Assembly: GCA_017592665.1 (NCBI GenBank)
Contig: JAGFNW010000003.1
Span: 62,001 to 126,000, forward strand
Source: Streptosporangiaceae bacterium NEAU-GS5
GTDB lineage: Bacteria > Actinomycetota > Actinomycetes > Streptosporangiales > Streptosporangiaceae
Length of the DNA: 64,000 bases
Direction: 5' to 3'
The translations under genes were made by a program, and so were the position numbers. The notes beneath the pieces are model-generated. The model worked only from the letters and a program-made list of their open reading frames with translations. It did no database searches and was not told where the DNA came from. How positions within the stretch are numbered: the stretch's first letter is position 1; the number at the start of each line of letters is the position of its first letter. Shown here piece by piece: positions 55,694-64,000 of the stretch.

Positions 55694-56461
55694 TTAAAGC
55701 GTCTTCAGGTAGTTGAGCTGGGCCGCGACCGACCATTCCGCAGCCGGCCACAGCGACCTGTCGACGTCGGCGTAGACCATCTCGACGATCTCGCGGGCGT
55801 CGCGCGCCCCGGCGCGGATCGCCGCGCGGATCTGGTCGAGCCGCTGGCGGCGATGAGTGAGGTATTCGTCCAGCGTTGCCACCGGATCCGGCAGGATCGG
55901 GCCGTGCCCGGGGAGCAGCACCTCGGCCTCCGTGACCTCGGCGCCGGCCCGCAGCTTGTCCAGGCTGCGCAGGTAGTCGGCGAGGTCGCCGTCGGGGGCG
56001 ATCACCGTGGTGCCGCGGCCGAGGATGGTGTCGCCGGTCAGCAGCGCGCGATCCTCAGGCAGCCAGAAGCACAGCGAGTCGAACGAGTGGCCGGGCGTGC
56101 CGACCACCCGGAGCTCGAACCCGTCGACCGTGACGACGTCGCCGTCGCCGAGGCCCTCCTCGCCCAGGCGGTGGCGCTGGTCGAGGGCGCGTACGGGTGC
56201 CCCGACGATCTCGGCGAACCGGGCGGCGCCGCCACTGTGGTCAGGATGACCATGCGTGAGCAGGATGATCTCGACCCGGCGGCCGCCGAGCTTCGCGCGG
56301 ACGCGCTGGAGGTGCGCCTCGTCGTCGGGGCCGGGGTCGACCACGATGACCCGCTCCGACCGTCCGATCACCCAGGTGTTGGTGCCGTCGAGGGTCATCG
56401 GGGAGGCGTTCGGAGCCAGCACGTTCGTCGCGTGGGCCGTGCCCGATCCGTCGATGCTCAC
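55694..56461 (-). CDS. Metallo-beta-lactamase-fold hydrolase
   Basis: 255 residues. MBL metal motif THGHPDHSGG, and a helical C-terminus (LDEYLTHRRQRLDQIRAAIRAG) as in glyoxalase II-like/LACTB2 group. GTG overlaps the preceding Nudix stop (GTGA). Homologous in position to Rv3677c. Substrate unknown; LACTB2-type proteins are RNases or thioesterases. Confidence 0.85.
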   Translation of the reverse strand: MSIDGSGTAHATNVLAPNASPMTLDGTNTWVIGRSERVIVVDPGPDDEAHLQRVRAKLGGRRVEIILLTHGHPDHSGGAARFAEIVGAPVRALDQRHRLGEEGLGDGDVVTVDGFELRVVGTPGHSFDSLCFWLPEDRALLTGDTILGRGTTVIAPDGDLADYLRSLDKLRAGAEVTEAEVLLPGHGPILPDPVATLDEYLTHRRQRLDQIRAAIRAGARDAREIVEMVYADVDRSLWPAAEWSVAAQLNYLKTL

Positions 56462-57225
56462 AAGCGCAGCTCCCCGTCCACGACGCGCGGAAGGTGGGTG
56501 ATGATCTTCCGGTCGGCCGCGAACACGGCATCGGTGGTCTCGAAGCCCGCGATCTCGGTCAACGTGTGGTGCGTCGGCGGCATCAGGAAGACGTCAGAGG
56601 CGTCCAGGGCGGCCTGCGGGGTCAGCCAGGTCACCAGGGACGCCTCGCCGCCCACGTCGCGCGTACGCTGCCCGTGAGGCAGCACGGCGACGAAGAACCG
56701 CGTGTCGAACCGCCGGGTCTCGACCTCCGGCGTGATCCAGTGCGCCCACGCCTTCAGCAGGTCGGAGCGGAGCACCAGCCCGTGCGCCGCGAGGAACTCG
56801 GCGAACGACAGCGACCTGTCGATGAGCGCGGCCCGCTCGGCCTCCCAGTGGGTCGTGTCGGGCGCCACGGCGTCCGGGCTCGGCCCGGCCAGCAGCACCC
56901 CGGACTCCTCGAAGGTCTCCCGTACGGCCGCGCAGACCAGACCGCGCGCCGTCGCCTCGTCCGACCCCAGCACGGCCGCCCAGTCGGCCGGAGACGGCCC
57001 GGCCCACGCCACCGCGTGGTCGGTGTCGCGCGGGTCGACCGAGCCGCCGGGGAACACGTGCGCGCCCGCCGCGAAGGCCATCGTGGACTGCCGCTTCAGC
57101 AGGTAGACCTCCACGGGCGGCTCGCGCAGCAGGACCACGGTGGCCGCGTCGCGCGTCGGGACCGGGGTGATCAGCCCGGCCGCGATGTCCCGTGCCCGCT
57201 GGGCGAGGTCGTCCGGAACGCGCAT
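56458..57225 (-). CDS. Nudix hydrolase (NUDT19-like)
   Basis: 255 residues. The Nudix fold has a long insert: FPGGSVDP at about 58 and AAVRETFEESGVLL at about 98. This split box is typical of NUDT19-like CoA/acyl-CoA hydrolases. Coupled to the MBL gene. Not present in the M. tuberculosis order as I recall it. Confidence 0.82.
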   Translation of the reverse strand: MRVPDDLAQRARDIAAGLITPVPTRDAATVVLLREPPVEVYLLKRQSTMAFAAGAHVFPGGSVDPRDTDHAVAWAGPSPADWAAVLGSDEATARGLVCAAVRETFEESGVLLAGPSPDAVAPDTTHWEAERAALIDRSLSFAEFLAAHGLVLRSDLLKAWAHWITPEVETRRFDTRFFVAVLPHGQRTRDVGGEASLVTWLTPQAALDASDVFLMPPTHHTLTEIAGFETTDAVFAADRKIITHLPRVVDGELRL

Positions 57226-57227
57226 GA

Positions 57228-57698
57228 TCAGCGGACCTCGGCCACGATCTCGATCTCGACCGGCGAGTCCATCGGCAGCACGGCCACGCCGACCGCGCTT
57301 CTCGCGTGACTGCCGGCCTCGCCGAAGACCTCGCCGATCAGCTCACTGGCGCCGTTGATCACCCCTGGCTGGCCGGTGAACCCCGGGTCGCTGGCCACAT
57401 AGCCGACGACCTTGACGATCCGTACGATCGCCGAAAGATCGCCGGTGACGGAGTTGAGCGCGGCGAGCGCGTTGAGCGCGCAGATCCGGGCCGCGTCCTT
57501 GGCGTCCTCGGCGGAAACCTCGGCGCCGACCTTTCCGGTGACGCCGAGCTTCCCGTCGACCAACGGCAGCTGGCCGGAGGTGTACACATACGATCCGGTC
57601 TGCACGGCCGGAACATAGGCGGCCAGCGGCGTCGCCACCCCCGGCAGCGACAGCCCCAGCTCCGCGAGCCTTTCCTCGGGCGTCATCGCGGAGCTCAC
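57228..57698 (-). CDS. RidA-family protein
   Basis: 156 residues from GTG 57698, overlapping the DUF4177 stop (GTGA). YjgF/YER057c fold: YVYTSGQLPLVDGKLGVTG, then EDAKDAARICALNALAAL and ARSAVGVAVLPMDSPVEIEIVAEV, with an alpha/beta Rid arrangement as in Rv3678c. The conserved substrate Arg of canonical RidA is not clear, so deaminase activity is uncertain. Internal ATG at 57686 is an alternative start. Confidence 0.85.
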   Translation of the reverse strand: MSSAMTPEERLAELGLSLPGVATPLAAYVPAVQTGSYVYTSGQLPLVDGKLGVTGKVGAEVSAEDAKDAARICALNALAALNSVTGDLSAIVRIVKVVGYVASDPGFTGQPGVINGASELIGEVFGEAGSHARSAVGVAVLPMDSPVEIEIVAEVR

Positions 57699-57847
57699 TT
57701 CGCCCGCTTCATGTACGCGACGAGCTGCTCGCTGTTGGGGCCGGGGATCACCGAGACCAGCTCCCAGCCGTCCTCTCCCCAGTTGTCCAGAATCTGCTTC
57801 GTTGCGTGCGTCAACAGCGGCACGGTCACGTACTCCCACTTGGTCAT
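57695..57847 (-). CDS. DUF4177-domain protein (50 aa)
   Basis: A small protein with the DUF4177 signature TKWEYVTVPLLTHATKQIL and WGEDGWELVSVIPG. Same location as the small gene between rid and arsA genes in mycobacteria. Function unknown. Cotranscribed with the slipin or rid genes. Confidence 0.85.
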   Translation of the reverse strand: MTKWEYVTVPLLTHATKQILDNWGEDGWELVSVIPGPNSEQLVAYMKRAK

Positions 57848-57857
57848 GAGGCCAAGA

Positions 57858-58802
57858 TTAGCGATCCTCTTCTTTCCATACGGGAGTCTGGACGGTCGGC
57901 GCGTGATCGCGGACCGGCGGCGCCTGGATCTGCGGCATCTCCTCGCCCTGCGGAAGCTCCTCGACCGGCTCGAGCTCCTCCAGAGCCTCCTCGACCGGCT
58001 CGGGCTCGGGCTCCGGCTCCGGCCTGCGGGGCTCGGCGCCGCCCGAGGCCTTCTCGAAGAAGCGCAGCATCTCCACCGGCAGCGGCATGACGAGCGTGCT
58101 GTTCTTCTCCGCGGCCACCTCGACGACGGTCTGGAGCAGGCGCAGCTGCAGCGCGGCCGGGTCTGCGGACATCTCACGGGCCGCCGCCGCCAGCCGCTTG
58201 GACGCCTGGAACTCGCCGTCCGCGGTGATGATGCGGGCCCGCCGCTCGCGCTCGGCCTCGGCCTGACGGGACATGGACCGCTTCATGCCCTCCGGCAGCG
58301 TCACGTCCTTCACCTCGACGCGCTCGATCCGGATGCCCCACGGGCCCTCCGTCGGCTCGTCTATCACGGCCTTCAGCTGGGTGTTGAGCGAGTCGCGATC
58401 CGACAGCAGCTGGTCCAGCTCCGACTGGCCGATGACCGAGCGCAGCGAGGTCTGCGCGACCTGTGAGATCGCGAACAGATAGTTCTGCACGTTGACGATC
58501 GCCTTGATCGGGTCGATGACGCGGAAGTAGACCACCGCGTCCACACGCACCGACACGTTGTCACGGGTGATGCCCTCCTGGGCGGGCACGCCCATGGTGA
58601 TGATCTGCATGTTGACCTTCTGCATGCGATCGACGATCGGCACGATCACATGCAGGCCGGGCCCGCGGATTTCGGACTGGATGCGGCCGAGCCGGAACAC
58701 GATCCCGGTTTCGAACTGCTGCACCACCCTGATCCCCCGGACCACGGCGACCAGGAGGAATAGGCCGACCAGCATGATCAGCACGATAAGCACCGACTCC
58801 AT
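57858..58802 (-). CDS. SPFH/Band 7 slipin
   Basis: 314 residues from ATG 58802, with AGGGGGG upstream. One N-terminal membrane helix (VLIVLIMLVGLFLLVAVVRGI), SPFH core (QFETGIVFRLGRIQSEIRGPG), heptad-like helical segment and an acidic Glu/Pro tail (PEPEPEPEPVEEALEELEPV). Eukaryotic-stomatin type. No NfeD is adjacent. Second slipin of the window. Confidence 0.9.
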   Translation of the reverse strand: MESVLIVLIMLVGLFLLVAVVRGIRVVQQFETGIVFRLGRIQSEIRGPGLHVIVPIVDRMQKVNMQIITMGVPAQEGITRDNVSVRVDAVVYFRVIDPIKAIVNVQNYLFAISQVAQTSLRSVIGQSELDQLLSDRDSLNTQLKAVIDEPTEGPWGIRIERVEVKDVTLPEGMKRSMSRQAEAERERRARIITADGEFQASKRLAAAAREMSADPAALQLRLLQTVVEVAAEKNSTLVMPLPVEMLRFFEKASGGAEPRRPEPEPEPEPVEEALEELEPVEELPQGEEMPQIQAPPVRDHAPTVQTPVWKEEDR

Positions 58803-58917
58803 CGCCGGCGCCCCCCTTCGATTGAAGTTGTGAGGTCCCACCTAACCGACGTACAGATCACCATGCAAGGTTCCCCTCTCCGCGAACAGCCTGGTCGGGC
58901 TTGGGTAGCCTCAAAAC

Positions 58918-59883
58918 GTGGGCATGCGCGACACGGATTGGGACGGGGTGCGACTGCACGTCGTCACGGGTAAGGGCGGCACCGGGAAAACGACGGCCGC
59001 CGCGGCGCTGGCGCTCGCCCTCGCCGCGGGCGGCCGCAAGGTGCTGCTGGTCGAGGTCGAGGGGCGGCAGGGGATCGCCCAGGTGTTCGACGTGCCGCCA
59101 TTGCCGTACGGGGAACGGAAGATCGCCGTCGCCCCGGGCGGCGGCGACGTCTATGCGCTGGCCGTCGACCCAGAAGAGGCCATGCTCGAATACCTGGAGA
59201 TGTTCTACGGCCTGCGCCGTATGGGCAAAGTGCTGACCAGGATGGGGGTGGTCGACTTCGCCACCACGATCGCGCCCGGGCTCCGCGACGTCCTGGTCAC
59301 CGGCAAGACCTCCGAGGCCGTACGGCGCCGCGCCGACGGGCGCCGGGTGTACGACGCGGTGGTGCTCGACGCCCCGCCCACCGGCAGGATCGCCCGGTTC
59401 CTCAACGTCACGCAGGAGATCGCCGGGCTGGCCCGGGTCGGCCCGATCAAGACCCATGCCGACCTCGTGCGCCGCGTGGTCGCCTCACCGGAGACGGCCG
59501 TGCACTTCGTGGCCCTGCTGGAGGAGATGCCCGTGCAGGAGACGCTCGACGGCGTCGCCGAACTGCGCGCCGCCGGCCTACCGATCGGCGGGATCTTCAT
59601 CAACATGGTCCGGCCGGCGCTCGAGGAGCTCGGCCAGGTCGACGTCTCCGAGCTGGTGCTGGGGCTCAAGGCGGCCGGCGTGCCGGACGCGCCGGGGCTG
59701 GCCGAGTCGCTGGCCCAGGAGGTCTCCGAGCACGCCCACCGAGTGGAGCTCGAAAAGCGTGAGCGGGAGACGCTGGCCACCGCCGGCATCCCCATGTACG
59801 ACCTGCCGTTGCTGGCCGACGGCGCCGATCTGACCGGCATTTACGAGCTGGCCGAGGCCATGCGGGAACAAGGAGCCGCCTGA
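58918..59883 (+). CDS. ArsA-type anion-transporter/Get3-like ATPase, subunit 1
   Basis: 321 residues. Deviant P-loop GKGGTGKTT, signature VLDAPPTGRIARFL. Equivalent to Rv3679, a partner of Rv3680 that together protect mycobacterial cells in nutrient use (glycerol/propionate toxicity). Role probably Get3-like targeting or metabolite chaperoning. GTG 58918 (ATG 58924 possible). TGATG coupling to the next gene. Confidence 0.9.
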   Translation: MGMRDTDWDGVRLHVVTGKGGTGKTTAAAALALALAAGGRKVLLVEVEGRQGIAQVFDVPPLPYGERKIAVAPGGGDVYALAVDPEEAMLEYLEMFYGLRRMGKVLTRMGVVDFATTIAPGLRDVLVTGKTSEAVRRRADGRRVYDAVVLDAPPTGRIARFLNVTQEIAGLARVGPIKTHADLVRRVVASPETAVHFVALLEEMPVQETLDGVAELRAAGLPIGGIFINMVRPALEELGQVDVSELVLGLKAAGVPDAPGLAESLAQEVSEHAHRVELEKRERETLATAGIPMYDLPLLADGADLTGIYELAEAMREQGAA

Positions 59884-61007
59884 TGCCGCGCAAGGCGCCG
59901 GTGCTCGACGTGGACGCCGTCCTCGACGACGAGGGCACCCGGATCATCGTGTGCTGCGGCTCCGGCGGCGTCGGCAAGACCACGACGGCGGCCGCCCTGG
60001 GCGTGCGTGCCGCCGAACGCGGCCGCTCGGTGGTCGTGCTGACCGTGGACCCGGCCCGCCGGCTGGCCCAGGCCATGGGCCTGAGCGAGCTGGACAACAC
60101 CCCGCGCAAGGTCGCCGGGGCCGAAGGCGAGCTGTTCGCCATGATGCTCGACATGAAGCGGACCTTCGACGAGATCATCGAGGCGCACGCCGACCCCGAA
60201 CGGGCCCGCCAGATCCTGACCAACCCGTTCTACCAGTCGCTGTCGTCCAGCTTCTCCGGCACGCAGGAGTACATGGCGATGGAGAAGCTCGGCCAGCTGC
60301 GCCGATCCGGCGACTGGGATCTGATCATCGTGGACACGCCGCCCTCGCGGTCGGCGCTCGACTTCCTCGACGCCCCCGAACGGCTCGGCCGCTTCCTCGA
60401 CGGGCGGCTCATCCGCCTGCTCAGCGCCCCCGCCAAGGCCGGGGGGCGGAGCGCGTTCAAACTGCTCAACGCGGGATTCGGGCTGGTCGCCGGTGCGCTG
60501 ACGAAGGTGCTCGGGGCGCAGGTGCTGAAGGACATCCAGACCTTCGTGTCCGCGCTCGACGCGGTCTTCGGCGGATTCCGGCAGCGCGCCGACCAGACCT
60601 ACCGGCTGCTCCAGGCGCCAGGGACGGCGTTCATCGTGGTCGCCGCGCCGGAGCGGGACGCCATGCGCGAGGCCTCCTACTTCGTGGAGCGGCTCGCGGA
60701 AGAGCGGATGCCCCTGGCTGGACTCGTGGTCAACCGGGTGCACCGCTCTCCCGCCGCGGCCCTGTCCGCGACGCGGAGCGGGGCTGCGGCCGAAGACCTC
60801 GAAACACGTGGCGAGCATCAGCTGACCGCCGCCGTGCTGCGGCTGCACGCCGGACGGATGCAGCTGGCCGCCCGTGAGAAGCGGGAACAGGAACACTTCG
60901 CGTCGGCGCATCCGGCCGTGCCGATCGTTCAGGTTCCCGCGATGCCAGAAGACGTGCACGATCTCACCGGGTTGAGGGAGATCGGTGCACGCCTGGCGGG
61001 CGTCTAG
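59883..61007 (+). CDS. ArsA-type anion-transporter/Get3-like ATPase, subunit 2
   Basis: 374 residues. P-loop GSGGVGKTT, VDTPPSRSALDFLDAP, DPARRLAQAMG. Equivalent to Rv3680. The hydrophobic centre (LIRLLSAPAKAG, FGLVAGALTKVLG) could bind a membrane-protein tail or lipid-like client. Encoded with subunit 1 and convergent with whiB. Confidence 0.92.
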   Translation: MPRKAPVLDVDAVLDDEGTRIIVCCGSGGVGKTTTAAALGVRAAERGRSVVVLTVDPARRLAQAMGLSELDNTPRKVAGAEGELFAMMLDMKRTFDEIIEAHADPERARQILTNPFYQSLSSSFSGTQEYMAMEKLGQLRRSGDWDLIIVDTPPSRSALDFLDAPERLGRFLDGRLIRLLSAPAKAGGRSAFKLLNAGFGLVAGALTKVLGAQVLKDIQTFVSALDAVFGGFRQRADQTYRLLQAPGTAFIVVAAPERDAMREASYFVERLAEERMPLAGLVVNRVHRSPAAALSATRSGAAAEDLETRGEHQLTAAVLRLHAGRMQLAAREKREQEHFASAHPAVPIVQVPAMPEDVHDLTGLREIGARLAGV

Positions 61008-61041
61008 GGTTCAGATGCCGGTATAAGGGCCGCCGACCGAA

Positions 61042-61338
61042 TCAGCCGGCGATAAGCTCATTGGTGCGCTCATACTCCTCTTTGGCGGACTCGAGCAGGT
61101 CGCGCCAGGAGTCGACGTCGGGCCGCCGCCGTAGCAGCGCCCTGCGTTCCCGTTCCGTCATCCCGCCCCACACCCCGAACTCGATGCGGTTGTCAAGCGC
61201 ATCCGCGAGGCATTCGGTACGGACGGGGCATCCTCGGCAGATCAGCTTTGCCCGGTTCTGGGCGGCGCCTTGAACGAAAAGCGCGTCAGGATCCGCTCCT
61301 CGACAGGCGGCACGGGAGGTCCAATCCGTGATCCACAT
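61042..61338 (-). CDS. wblA: WhiB-family [4Fe-4S] regulator (WblA/WhiB4 orthologue)
   Basis: 98 residues from ATG 61338. Cys ligands C12, C34, C37, C43 (CRGADPDALF, ICRGCPVRTEC), then FGVWGGMTERERRALLRRRP. It lies between the ArsA pair and ponA2, the place of whiB4 in M. tuberculosis and wblA in Streptomyces, where it regulates development, antibiotic synthesis and oxidative stress. GGGGAG lies ahead. Confidence 0.93.
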   Translation of the reverse strand: MWITDWTSRAACRGADPDALFVQGAAQNRAKLICRGCPVRTECLADALDNRIEFGVWGGMTERERRALLRRRPDVDSWRDLLESAKEEYERTNELIAG

Positions 61339-61582
61339 GTTCGACCCCACTCCCCTTAGGTGGTCAGTCGTCAGTTCGGCCGACGGGCGCGGGCGTCGAG
61401 CCTCCGTGTTGCAGTTGCCGCAGAAGGAGAACTTACGGAACCGGCAAGGCATGTGGACAGACCCGGGCGGACCAATTTCCGTCATGGTCAGGTCAGGCCA
61501 AGTGGCCGGGAATGACTAGTCCTCTGGGGACGGGGTAATGCAGACCGGTGCGATTGGTACCAGTCGACTCCCTCGTCCGACG

Positions 61583-61588
61583 TACTCT
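61583..61588 (+). promoter_or_regulatory. Candidate -10 element for leaderless ponA2
   Basis: TACTCT ends 7 bases before the GTG start. No clear -35 is at standard spacing (TTGGTA at 61554 is too far), and no Shine-Dalgarno sequence is visible. Leaderless start is inference. Confidence 0.35.
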
Positions 61589-61595
61589 TAGTCTC

Positions 61596-63839
61596 GTGCA
61601 AGCTGTCGGCAATGCTCAGGTAACGGCGCTGTGGAACGTCGTGCGGCTCATCGCCGCGGCGGGTGCGGCCGGCGTCCTCACGGCGGCCGTCGTGCTGCCC
61701 GCGGTGGGTGGCACGGGAATCGCCGCCAAGGGCGGCATCGAGGCGCTGCGGATCTCACCGGAGGATCTCAAGGAGCCCCCGCTCCCCGAGAAGACCGAGA
61801 TTCTCGACGCCAACGGCAAGAAGATCGCACAGTTCTACTTCCAGAACCGCGAATCGGTCCCGCTCAACAAGATCGCCCCGATCATGCAGAAGGCGATCAT
61901 CGCGATCGAGGACTATCGCTTCTACCAGCATGGCGCGCTCGACCTCGAAGGCACGGCGCGCGCGCTGGTCAAGAACCTGAGCACCGGCGCCGTCAGCCAG
62001 GGCGGCTCGTCCATCACCCAGCAGTACGTGAAGCAGGTCCGGCTCAACGCCGCCGAGACCGAGGCCGAGCAGCGGGCGGCCCTCGCGCCCACCACGGCGC
62101 GCAAGCTGCAGGAGATCCGCTATGCGATGGCCGTCGAACAGAAGTACTCAAAGGACGAGATCCTCGACCGCTATCTGAACATCGCCTACTTCGGTGCCAG
62201 CTCGTACGGAATCGAGGCGGCCGCCAAGCGCTTCTTCGGCAAGCACGCCGCCGAGCTCGACCTCACCGAGGCCGCCACGCTGGCCGGGGCCGTACAGGAT
62301 CCCAACATCACCGACCCCAACCTCGGCAAGGCCTTCCGCGACCGGCTGCTGGCGCGGCGCAACCTGGTCCTTGACGTCATGGCGCAGCACAACTTCATCA
62401 CCACGAACGAGGCGGCCGAGGCCAAGGGCGACAAACTCGGCTTCAAGGACAAACCCATCCCGGGCGGGTGCGAGGAGAGCAGCTACCCCTACTTCTGCCT
62501 CTACGTGCAGAACGAGATCCTCAACAACCCCGAGTTCGGTAAGACGTCGAAGGCCCGCGCCGAATACCTCAACCGCGGCGGCCTCACCATCAGGACCACG
62601 CTCGACGCGAAGATGCAGAAGGCCGCCGAGAAGTCCATCAAGAAGTTCGTCTTCTCCAGCGACAAGCCCGTGGCGTCCGAGGCGCTGGTCGAGCCCGGCA
62701 CCGGCGCCATCCGGGCGATGGCCGCGAGCCGGAAGTTCGGCAACAACAAGAAGAAGAACGAGATGAGCTTCAACGTGGTCGCCGACGCGGCGCACGGAGG
62801 CGGCTCGGGCTTCCAGGCGGGCTCGACGTTCAAGCTGTTCACGCTGATCACGGCGCTGAAGGAAGGCATGAAGTTCGGCGACGGCTTCAACGTGGGCGGC
62901 ACCTACATCGCCAAGGCGTACTCCGACTTCAAGAACTGCAAGGGCCAGAACGTCGGCGCCATCGACCCCAAGGACGGGTTGCTGCACAACGCGGAGGGCT
63001 CCGGCGGGTTCAAGACCCTCCAGACCGGCACCTGGGGCTCGGTGAACACGTTCTTCCTCACGCTCGAGCAGCACGTGGGCCTCTGCAACGTGGTCAAGAC
63101 GGCCAAGTCGCTCGGCATCAAGCGCGCCGACGGCCAGCCGCTGCAGGAGTTCGAGCCGTTCACGCTCGGCTTCAACGAGATGGACCCGATCACCGTGGCC
63201 AGCGCGTACGCGACGGTCGGCGCCCGCGGCAAGTACTGCCCGCCGATGGCGATCACCGAGATCACCGACCGGTTCAACCACGTCACGTCGTTCGCGCCGA
63301 AGTGCAAGCAGGTCCTCGAGCCGGAGATCGCCGACGCGGCCAGCAACATCCTTGAAGGCGTCTTCACCAAGGGCACCATGGCCGGGGTCGGCGGCATCGG
63401 CCGCGACGCGGCCGGCAAGACCGGCACCGGCGACGTGTCCCGGACCGTCTGGTTCGCCGGCTACACCCCCGACCTGGCCGGCGCCGTGTCGCTCGGCGAC
63501 CCGCGCGGCCCGGTCAAGTATCCGCTGAGCGGCCAGACCATCGGCGGCCGCTACTACGGCACCGTCTTCGGCGCCAGCATCCCCGGCCCCATCTGGAAGG
63601 CCACCATGATCGCGGCGCTGAAGGACACGCCGCCGTCACAGTTCGTCCGGCCGGACATGGAGCGCTTCGGCGGCTGCTCGCCCGGCATGTGCGCGCCCAA
63701 GCCCAAGCCGAAGCCCTCCGATAACGGCGGAGACGGCGGCGGCGACCACGGTGGAGACCACGGTGGTGGTGGAGACGGCGGCGGCGATGGTGGCGGAGAC
63801 GGCGGCGGCGGCCCGTTCGACCCGATCATCGTCCAATGA
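61596..63839 (+). CDS. ponA2: Bifunctional penicillin-binding protein (PonA2 type)
   Basis: 747 residues from GTG 61596. One N-terminal membrane helix, transglycosylase motifs EDYRFYQHGALD and GGSSITQQYVKQ, and transpeptidase motifs STFK (GSTFKLFT), SVN and KTGT (AGKTGTGD). Builds and crosslinks peptidoglycan. No PASTA domain follows; instead the end is KPKPKPSD then a Gly/Asp/His tail (GGDHGGDHGGGGDGG). GTG 61596 sits about 7 bases after a TACTCT -10, suggesting a leaderless mRNA. Confidence 0.93.
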   Translation: MQAVGNAQVTALWNVVRLIAAAGAAGVLTAAVVLPAVGGTGIAAKGGIEALRISPEDLKEPPLPEKTEILDANGKKIAQFYFQNRESVPLNKIAPIMQKAIIAIEDYRFYQHGALDLEGTARALVKNLSTGAVSQGGSSITQQYVKQVRLNAAETEAEQRAALAPTTARKLQEIRYAMAVEQKYSKDEILDRYLNIAYFGASSYGIEAAAKRFFGKHAAELDLTEAATLAGAVQDPNITDPNLGKAFRDRLLARRNLVLDVMAQHNFITTNEAAEAKGDKLGFKDKPIPGGCEESSYPYFCLYVQNEILNNPEFGKTSKARAEYLNRGGLTIRTTLDAKMQKAAEKSIKKFVFSSDKPVASEALVEPGTGAIRAMAASRKFGNNKKKNEMSFNVVADAAHGGGSGFQAGSTFKLFTLITALKEGMKFGDGFNVGGTYIAKAYSDFKNCKGQNVGAIDPKDGLLHNAEGSGGFKTLQTGTWGSVNTFFLTLEQHVGLCNVVKTAKSLGIKRADGQPLQEFEPFTLGFNEMDPITVASAYATVGARGKYCPPMAITEITDRFNHVTSFAPKCKQVLEPEIADAASNILEGVFTKGTMAGVGGIGRDAAGKTGTGDVSRTVWFAGYTPDLAGAVSLGDPRGPVKYPLSGQTIGGRYYGTVFGASIPGPIWKATMIAALKDTPPSQFVRPDMERFGGCSPGMCAPKPKPKPSDNGGDGGGDHGGDHGGGGDGGGDGGGDGGGGPFDPIIVQ

Positions 63840-63846
63840 CCGGCGG

Positions 63847-63874
63847 GGCCGCTGCCTTGCGAAAGGCGGCGGCC
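63847..63874 (+). terminator. Stem-loop after ponA2
   Basis: GGCCGCTGCC (63847-63856) and GGCGGCGGCC (63865-63874) pair with one mismatch, closing on an 8-base loop. No T-run. The last 126 bases hold no gene I can support. Confidence 0.65.
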
Positions 63875-64000
63875 CTGACGCTTTCTTCAGCCTTGACCTG
63901 AAGGCCCTGGACGGCGCCCGAGACCGGACGGACCGACCGGTGAGTCACGGACAACAGGCGAGCCACGGACGAGAGCCCCAGAGGGGGTCACCTCACTCGG

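Noticed and set aside
63887-64000. C-terminal part of a minus-strand gene at the right edge
   Set aside because: Only ~37 codons with weak codon bias and no recognisable motif.

Overview
The window is very GC-rich, with short intergenic gaps, many GTG/TTG starts, strong G/C third positions and many 4-base ATGA/GTGA gene overlaps. WhiB (WblA/WhiB4 type), BldG, MarP, SerB2-like and PonA2-like genes place it in the Actinomycetia. Gene content suggests the Streptosporangiaceae or a close relative, which is an inference and not a proven assignment. No rRNA, tRNA, transposase, integrase or CRISPR array was found.

Left third (1-30 kb): metabolic and regulatory genes in small units. These are a truncated XRE/DUF5753 regulator, a molybdopterin oxidoreductase, an HD hydrolase, a DUF2231-Rieske membrane protein, a 1,130-residue TPR-CHAT protease-like protein, an ECF sigma factor with a SnoaL-like tail, an SDR, a secreted SH3 protein with an extreme Gly/Cys tail, a TauE exporter, a slipin, ABC genes, a WD40 Ser/Thr kinase, two paralogous secreted DUF11-like proteins (17.7 and 22.0 kb), a GAF kinase/NarL pair, SDR-queA, an ABC-2 exporter, a GNAT-PlsC acyltransferase pair divergent from serB, a FUSC transporter and SixA.

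Middle (30-48 kb): hppA, an anti-sigma kinase and bldG, then the conserved actinobacterial helicase/secretion neighbourhood. That neighbourhood holds a DECH helicase, TadE-like, TadE, DUF4244, TadC, TadB, TadA and the Ssd/CpaE-like protein. From memory the order resembles Rv3649-Rv3660c of M. tuberculosis and the bldG-acs region of S. coelicolor. Here the tad run is interrupted by a divergent CGNR-regulator/SCO6745-family pair. It also carries many repeat expansions: a Thr/Pro-rich insert in the helicase, an Arg/Trp-rich TadE-like N-terminus, PHADV repeats in the DUF4244 protein, a 29-bp tandem array and a 114-bp duplication. DnaA-box-like sites (TGTGGATAA) lie upstream of both tad transcription units.

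Right third (47-64 kb): a degenerate Fic-like protein, acs, a holin-family membrane protein, an EphE-like hydrolase, DUF309, MarP protease, CoA-pyrophosphatase Nudix, nth, crp, an MBL hydrolase, a second Nudix, RidA, DUF4177, a slipin, two ArsA-type ATPases, WblA/WhiB4 and a PonA2-type penicillin-binding protein. It is nearly collinear with Rv3661-Rv3682. This is a conserved core block for envelope, redox and DNA-repair functions, so its novelty is mostly in the local deviations.
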